Shown piece after piece: positions 29,884-33,545 of a stretch of 33,545 nucleotides of DNA. Location of the stretch: assembly GCF_000155955.1 (NCBI RefSeq), contig NZ_GG697142.2:1-33545 (forward strand). Direction: 5' to 3'. How positions within the stretch are numbered: position 1 is the first letter of the stretch; each line of letters starts with the position of its first letter. The notes beneath the pieces are model-generated. The model was not told where the DNA came from and searched no databases. It saw nothing but the letters and a program-made list of their open reading frames with translations. Both the position numbers and the translations under genes were made by a program. The stretch comes from Mitsuokella multacida DSM 20544. Lineage in GTDB: Bacteria; Bacillota; Negativicutes; Selenomonadales; Selenomonadaceae.

Positions 29884-29912
29884 TTGCCAGTGTATATATA
29901 CTATGTTATAAT
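29884..29912 (+). promoter_or_regulatory. Promoter of the TAXI-TRAP genes
   Basis: TTGCCA (29884-29889) and TATAAT (29907-29912) are spaced by 17 bp. The spacer contains the alternating TATATATA run. Confidence 0.82.
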
Positions 29913-29961
29913 TTTATACATAATATAATTCATCCGATATAAATAGTGGGAGGCGTTCAAC

Positions 29962-30924
29962 ATGAAGTTTCATTCTTTGACCAAAATGCTGACCGTGGGA
30001 CTCATAGCGGTTGTGACAGCGGCGCTCTTAGCCGGATGCGGCAGTGAGAGCAGCCAGAAGAAATTCCTCAATATCGCGACGGGCGGTACGGCTGGCACGT
30101 ACTACCCGATCGGCGGTGCGATGGCGGAGATCCTCAATAAGGAGATCCCGGGCATGAATGCGAGTGCGCAGTCGACTGGTGCGACGGTCGCGAACATCAA
30201 CATGCTCAAGGATAACTCCGTCGACCTGGCCATCGTGCAGAACGATATCACGTACTACGCCGTCAATGGCACGGAGATGTTCAAGGACAAGAAAGTCGAC
30301 AACATCCGCGGCATCGCCTCGCTCTATCCGGAGACCTGCCAGTTCGTCACGCTTGACAAGTCGGGCATCAAGAGTATCAATGAGCTCAAGGGCAAGCGCG
30401 TCGCCGTCGGTGCGGCCGGCTCCGGCGCTGAGGCGAATGCCCGCCAGATCCTCGAAGCGTACGGCATCACCTACGATGACATCGACGTCCAGTACCTGTC
30501 CTTCGCTGAAGGCGCCAGCGCCCTCAAGGACGGCAACGTCGATGCAGCTTTCCTGACGGCCGGCTATCCGACCTCGTCCGTACAGGATATCGCCTCGCAG
30601 AACAAGGTCCGCCTGTTGCCGGTCGATGCCGACAAGGCCGAGGCCCTGATCGCGAAGTACCCGTTCTACACGAAGACGACAATCCCGGCCGGCACGTACG
30701 CTGGCTTCGACGAGGAGGTCCCGACGATCTCCGTCATGGCAATGCTCGTCGCGACGGACAAGGTCGACGATAAGATGGGCTATGACATCGCGAAGGCCAT
30801 CTTCACGAATCTCGACCGCCTGCAGGCCGCTCATTCCGTCGGCAAGCTCATCACGAAGGACACGGCCCTCGAGGGCATGTCGCTGCCGATGAATGCCGGT
30901 GCCGAGAAGTTCTTCAAAGAGTAA
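29962..30924 (+). CDS. TAXI family TRAP transporter solute-binding lipoprotein
   Basis: 320 aa. The signal peptide ends in lipobox LAGC (C26). The mature domain has the TAXI pattern: FLNIATGGTAGTYYPIGGAMAEILNK, STGATVANINMLKDNSVDLAIVQND, the AAGSGAEANARQILEAYGI segment and a final LPMNAGAEKFFKE. TAXI proteins capture organic acids or amino acids such as glutamate or 2-oxoglutarate and deliver them to the fused TRAP permease encoded downstream. GGGAGGCG precedes ATG 29962. Confidence 0.93.
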   Translation: MKFHSLTKMLTVGLIAVVTAALLAGCGSESSQKKFLNIATGGTAGTYYPIGGAMAEILNKEIPGMNASAQSTGATVANINMLKDNSVDLAIVQNDITYYAVNGTEMFKDKKVDNIRGIASLYPETCQFVTLDKSGIKSINELKGKRVAVGAAGSGAEANARQILEAYGITYDDIDVQYLSFAEGASALKDGNVDAAFLTAGYPTSSVQDIASQNKVRLLPVDADKAEALIAKYPFYTKTTIPAGTYAGFDEEVPTISVMAMLVATDKVDDKMGYDIAKAIFTNLDRLQAAHSVGKLITKDTALEGMSLPMNAGAEKFFKE

Positions 30925-30940
30925 TAGCAATGTGATCTAG

Positions 30941-31010
30941 AAAAAGGCCTCTTTCGTCCGCTCATGCGACGTGCTGTGCGCGATGGATGTGCGGTGGAGG
31001 AGGCCTTTTT
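30941..31010 (+). terminator. Terminator-like stem between the TAXI gene and the DUF1850 gene
   Basis: AAAAAGGCCTC (30941-30951) pairs perfectly with GAGGCCTTTTT (31000-31010). The 48-nt intervening sequence can extend the stem (CCGC with GCGG) and form inner structure. The T run follows the stem. It probably raises binding-protein expression relative to the permease. Confidence 0.65.
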
Positions 31011-31030
31011 GATATTGTCTGGTGGTCTGT

Positions 31031-31516
31031 ATGCGTCGTTATCCGATCTGTCTCTGGCTGACCCTGCTCGGCTCTGTCTTCGCCGTGCTCTCCGTCCTGC
31101 TGACGCCGTGCTTCACTGTGCGGGCGGCGGGGGAGCGCGTGGCGATGGTCGAGGCGAGGGCCGGTCTGCCATTTTCTATCCACTTCATCCACTCGGTGCA
31201 GAAGACGCCGGTCCTCGAGAACCTCGAAGTCAATGAGGCGAAGGACGGCTTCACTCTGCTCTCGACGAAGTACCAGTCTTTCGGCGTAGGGCTGCCGTTC
31301 CTTGCCGAGGAAGGCGACTTCCGTGAGGAAGGCGACTACTATGTCTTTGACCACATGGACCGACATTTTAAGACCCTCGCCCTGCGCACGGGCGTTGGCA
31401 CGCAGCTGACGCTGACGGTCGCGGGGCGGGAGTATCGCCTCTATGAACGATATGCGCCCGGCACGCGCATCGATCTCGCCATCGTGCCGTTCTACCGGGC
31501 TCTGCTCGGCAGCTGA
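31031..31516 (+). CDS. DUF1850 family protein, TRAP-associated
   Basis: 161 aa from ATG 31031. An N-terminal hydrophobic helix (about residues 6-25) anchors or exports the protein. The rest is the small DUF1850 domain, with FSIHFIHSVQKTPVLENLEV as its most conserved part (H-S-V and E). DUF1850 genes are typically found between TAXI binding proteins and fused TRAP permeases, as here, but the function is unknown; an accessory role in the transporter is inferred. GTG 31022 is an in-frame alternative. A weak GGTGG precedes the ATG. Confidence 0.82.
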   Translation: MRRYPICLWLTLLGSVFAVLSVLLTPCFTVRAAGERVAMVEARAGLPFSIHFIHSVQKTPVLENLEVNEAKDGFTLLSTKYQSFGVGLPFLAEEGDFREEGDYYVFDHMDRHFKTLALRTGVGTQLTLTVAGREYRLYERYAPGTRIDLAIVPFYRALLGS

Positions 31517-31576
31517 CTCCGATACTTTTCCTTCCCTGAGATGTTCAGGAGCAGGGAAGCAGAAAGGATGTTTTTT

Positions 31577-33508
31577 ATGACTGAAAAGCTGGACCCAAAA
31601 TCCGCAGAAGACATTTTAAAGAAATACGATAAAGAATCCGATACGATGATGTACAAGGGGGTCATGGCGAAGATCGTCTCCGCCATTGCCATCACGTTCT
31701 CCATCTTCCAGCTCTACACGGCGACGTTCGGCGTGCTCGACGCGCAGCTGCAGCGAGCCGTCCACCTCGGCTTCGGCCTGGCGCTCGTGTACCTCCTGTA
31801 CCCGACGCGCAAGTCGTGGTCGCGCTACAAGGTGCATCCGTTTGACGTGCTGCTCTCGATCCTCGGCGCTGCGGCACCTGCCTACATCGTCTTCGAGTAC
31901 CAGCACCTCGTGCTGCGCTCGGGCACGGTCTCGGGCGTGGACCTCGCCGTCGGCCTGCTGGGCATCCTGCTCGTCATCGAGGCGACGCGCCGCATCGTCG
32001 GCCTGCCGATGGTCTGCGTCGTGCTGGCCTTCCTGATCTACGCGTTTGCCGGCCCCTACATGCCGGGCGTTCTCGCGCACCGCGGGCTGACAATCGAGCA
32101 GCTCGTTGGCCACCTCTACTTCACGACGGAGGGCATCTTCGGCATTCCGCTCGGCGTCTCGTCGACGTTCATCTTCCTGTTCATCCTGTTCGGCGCCTAT
32201 CTGGAGTCCACGGGCCTCGGCAAGTTCTTCATTGACCTCGCCAACGCCATCGCGGGCTGGGCCAGCGGCGGTCCGGCGAAGGTTGCCGTGCTGTCGTCGG
32301 GCCTCATGGGCACGGTCTCCGGCAGTTCTGTCGCCAATGTCGTCGGTACGGGCTCTCTGACCATCCCGATGATGAAGAAGCTCGGCTACCACAAGGATTT
32401 TGCCGGTGCTGTTGAGGCGGCGGCCTCGACGGGCGGCCAGCTCATGCCGCCGGTCATGGGCGCGGCGGCCTTCCTCATGGCGGAGTTCGTCGGCGTTCCC
32501 TACATCGACATCGTCAAGGCGGCCATCGTGCCGGCCTTCCTCTACTTCGCCGGCATCTGGCTCGGCGTCCACTTCGAAGCGAAGCGCGGCAACCTCAAAG
32601 GCATCCCGCGCAGCCAGTTGCCGAAGATCGGCACAATCCTCAAGGAGCGCGGCCATCTGGCCCTGCCGCTCATCGTCATCGTCTACTTGCTCGTATCCGG
32701 CTACACGCCGATGCGCGCGGCGCTCGTCGCCATCGTCCTGTCCATCCTCTGCTCGGCTCTGCGCAAGTCCACGCGCATGAAGCCAATCGAGATTGTCCGC
32801 GGCCTCGACCGCGGCGCGCGCAATGTGCTCTCGGTCCTCGTCGCCTGCGCCGCAGCCGGCATCATCATCGGCGTCGTCACGAAGACGGGCGTCGGCCTCA
32901 AACTGGCTTCGGGCCTTCTGGACCTCTCGGGCGGCCTGCTGCTGCCGACGATGTTCTTCACGATGATCACGGCCATCGTCCTCGGCATGGGCGTGCCGAC
33001 GACGGCCAACTACGTCATCACCTCGACGATTGCGGCACCTGCTCTCGTGCAGATGGGCGTCCCCGTTCTCTGCGCGCACATGTTCGTCTTCTACTTCGGC
33101 ATCATCGCCGACGTCACGCCTCCTGTCGCCCTGGCGGCTTTTGCCGGGTCCGGCATCGCGGGCGGCAACCCCCTGAGGACCGGCATCAATGCGTCGAAGC
33201 TGGCCATCGCGGCCTTCATCATCCCGTACATGTTCGTCCTGTCACCCGTGCTCTTGATGCTCGAGGGCACGATGCTCGACCTGTTCATGACGACGCTGAC
33301 GGCGCTCATCGGCATGGTCGCGCTGTCCTCGGCGCTCATCGGCTATCTGGCGGACAACTGCAGCCTGCTGGAGCGCCTCGTGCTCGTCGCAGGCGGCCTC
33401 ATGATGATCAAGCCGGGCTTCATGACGGATATCGCAGGCTTCGCCCTGTTTGCCGTCATCCTCATCCTGCAGCTCAAGCGCCGCAAGAGCGCTGCGCAGG
33501 CCTTATAA
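31577..33508 (+). CDS. TRAP transporter fused permease (DctQM, 4TM/12TM)
   Basis: 643 aa from ATG 31577, with AAAGGA 9 nt upstream. The N-terminal DctQ-like part (about residues 30-165) is fused to a DctM part (about 170-640). DctM contains FILFGAYLESTG, VLSSGLMGTVSGSSVANVVGTGSLTIPMMKKLGY and GQLMPPVMGAAAFLMAEF. It also has GMGVPTTANYVI and IIADVTPPVALAAFAGSGIAGG, the two Na+/substrate loops of TAXI-type permeases. It works with the lipoprotein at 29962 for sodium-driven uptake. An in-frame upstream ATG at 31568 is too close to the ribosome binding site. The last 37 bases of the window hold no further gene. Confidence 0.93.
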   Translation: MTEKLDPKSAEDILKKYDKESDTMMYKGVMAKIVSAIAITFSIFQLYTATFGVLDAQLQRAVHLGFGLALVYLLYPTRKSWSRYKVHPFDVLLSILGAAAPAYIVFEYQHLVLRSGTVSGVDLAVGLLGILLVIEATRRIVGLPMVCVVLAFLIYAFAGPYMPGVLAHRGLTIEQLVGHLYFTTEGIFGIPLGVSSTFIFLFILFGAYLESTGLGKFFIDLANAIAGWASGGPAKVAVLSSGLMGTVSGSSVANVVGTGSLTIPMMKKLGYHKDFAGAVEAAASTGGQLMPPVMGAAAFLMAEFVGVPYIDIVKAAIVPAFLYFAGIWLGVHFEAKRGNLKGIPRSQLPKIGTILKERGHLALPLIVIVYLLVSGYTPMRAALVAIVLSILCSALRKSTRMKPIEIVRGLDRGARNVLSVLVACAAAGIIIGVVTKTGVGLKLASGLLDLSGGLLLPTMFFTMITAIVLGMGVPTTANYVITSTIAAPALVQMGVPVLCAHMFVFYFGIIADVTPPVALAAFAGSGIAGGNPLRTGINASKLAIAAFIIPYMFVLSPVLLMLEGTMLDLFMTTLTALIGMVALSSALIGYLADNCSLLERLVLVAGGLMMIKPGFMTDIAGFALFAVILILQLKRRKSAAQAL

Positions 33509-33545
33509 AGCTCTCCTCAATTACTCAATTGCATATACCAAAAAA

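Noticed and set aside
1-33545. CRISPR arrays, prophage, transposases, integrases or attachment sites
   Set aside because: No regularly spaced repeats, transposase or integrase motifs or phage structural genes were seen. Base composition is even across the protein-coding part.

Overview
The window looks like chromosomal DNA from an anaerobic, GC-rich Firmicute-type bacterium. My best guess is the Negativicutes (Selenomonas/Mitsuokella-like). The guess rests on strong AGGAGG-type ribosome binding sites, several TTG/GTG starts, sigma-70-type promoters, an anaerobic ribonucleotide reductase homologue, TAXI-TRAP and Liv transporters, and EptA/LtaS-like envelope enzymes. It is inference; no 16S gene is present.

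Layout. 1-683: 3' tip of a 23S rRNA, 5S rRNA and terminator, then a consensus promoter driving tRNA-Lys, tRNA-Asp and tRNA-Phe. 720-4147: four membrane proteins (GDT1-type cation exporter, DedA, AEC carrier on the minus strand, EamA transporter). 4154-5367: the rpsF-ssb-rpsR operon. 5434-6993: a ClC antiporter with an RCK_C-like tail. 7085-10913: a DeoR-family regulator translationally coupled to an LtaS-like sulfatase-fold transferase, then a PflX-like radical SAM protein. 10961-13947: two tandem paralogous 7-TM sensor proteins and a convergent LytTR response regulator. 14138-15967 (minus): an EptA-like transferase. 16155-18553: an NrdD homologue. 18554-19395: ridA and a small membrane protein. 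19533-23396: a PAS/AAA+/Fis regulator, trmB and a FtsW/RodA polymerase. 23405-24127: a secreted 3D-domain protein. 24279-29829: the livJHMGF operon and a CBS-ACT protein. 29884-33508: a TAXI-TRAP transporter (binding protein, DUF1850 protein, fused permease).

How the parts fit. The second half is dominated by carboxylate and amino-acid uptake (Liv, TAXI-TRAP) with an amino-acid damage-control enzyme (RidA) and a sensory regulator. A tandem 8-bp motif (YTGTAAAC-like, two copies in phase) lies at the promoters of ridA, the AAA+ regulator, livJ and the TAXI binding protein, which suggests a shared regulator. The middle combines two different sulfatase-fold envelope transferases with a sensory system between them.

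Most unusual points: (1) in the tandem sensor pair one protein keeps the RHD phospho-acceptor motif but has no ATPase domain, while its paralogue has the ATPase domain but an altered acceptor motif, suggesting a split histidine kinase; (2) the NrdD homologue ends after its zinc-ribbon-like segment and lacks the usual C-terminal glycyl-radical segment, with no nrdG beside it; (3) the AAA+ regulator lacks the GAFTGA loop and both arginine-finger positions; (4) an 18-bp perfect palindrome fills the spacer of the nrdD promoter.
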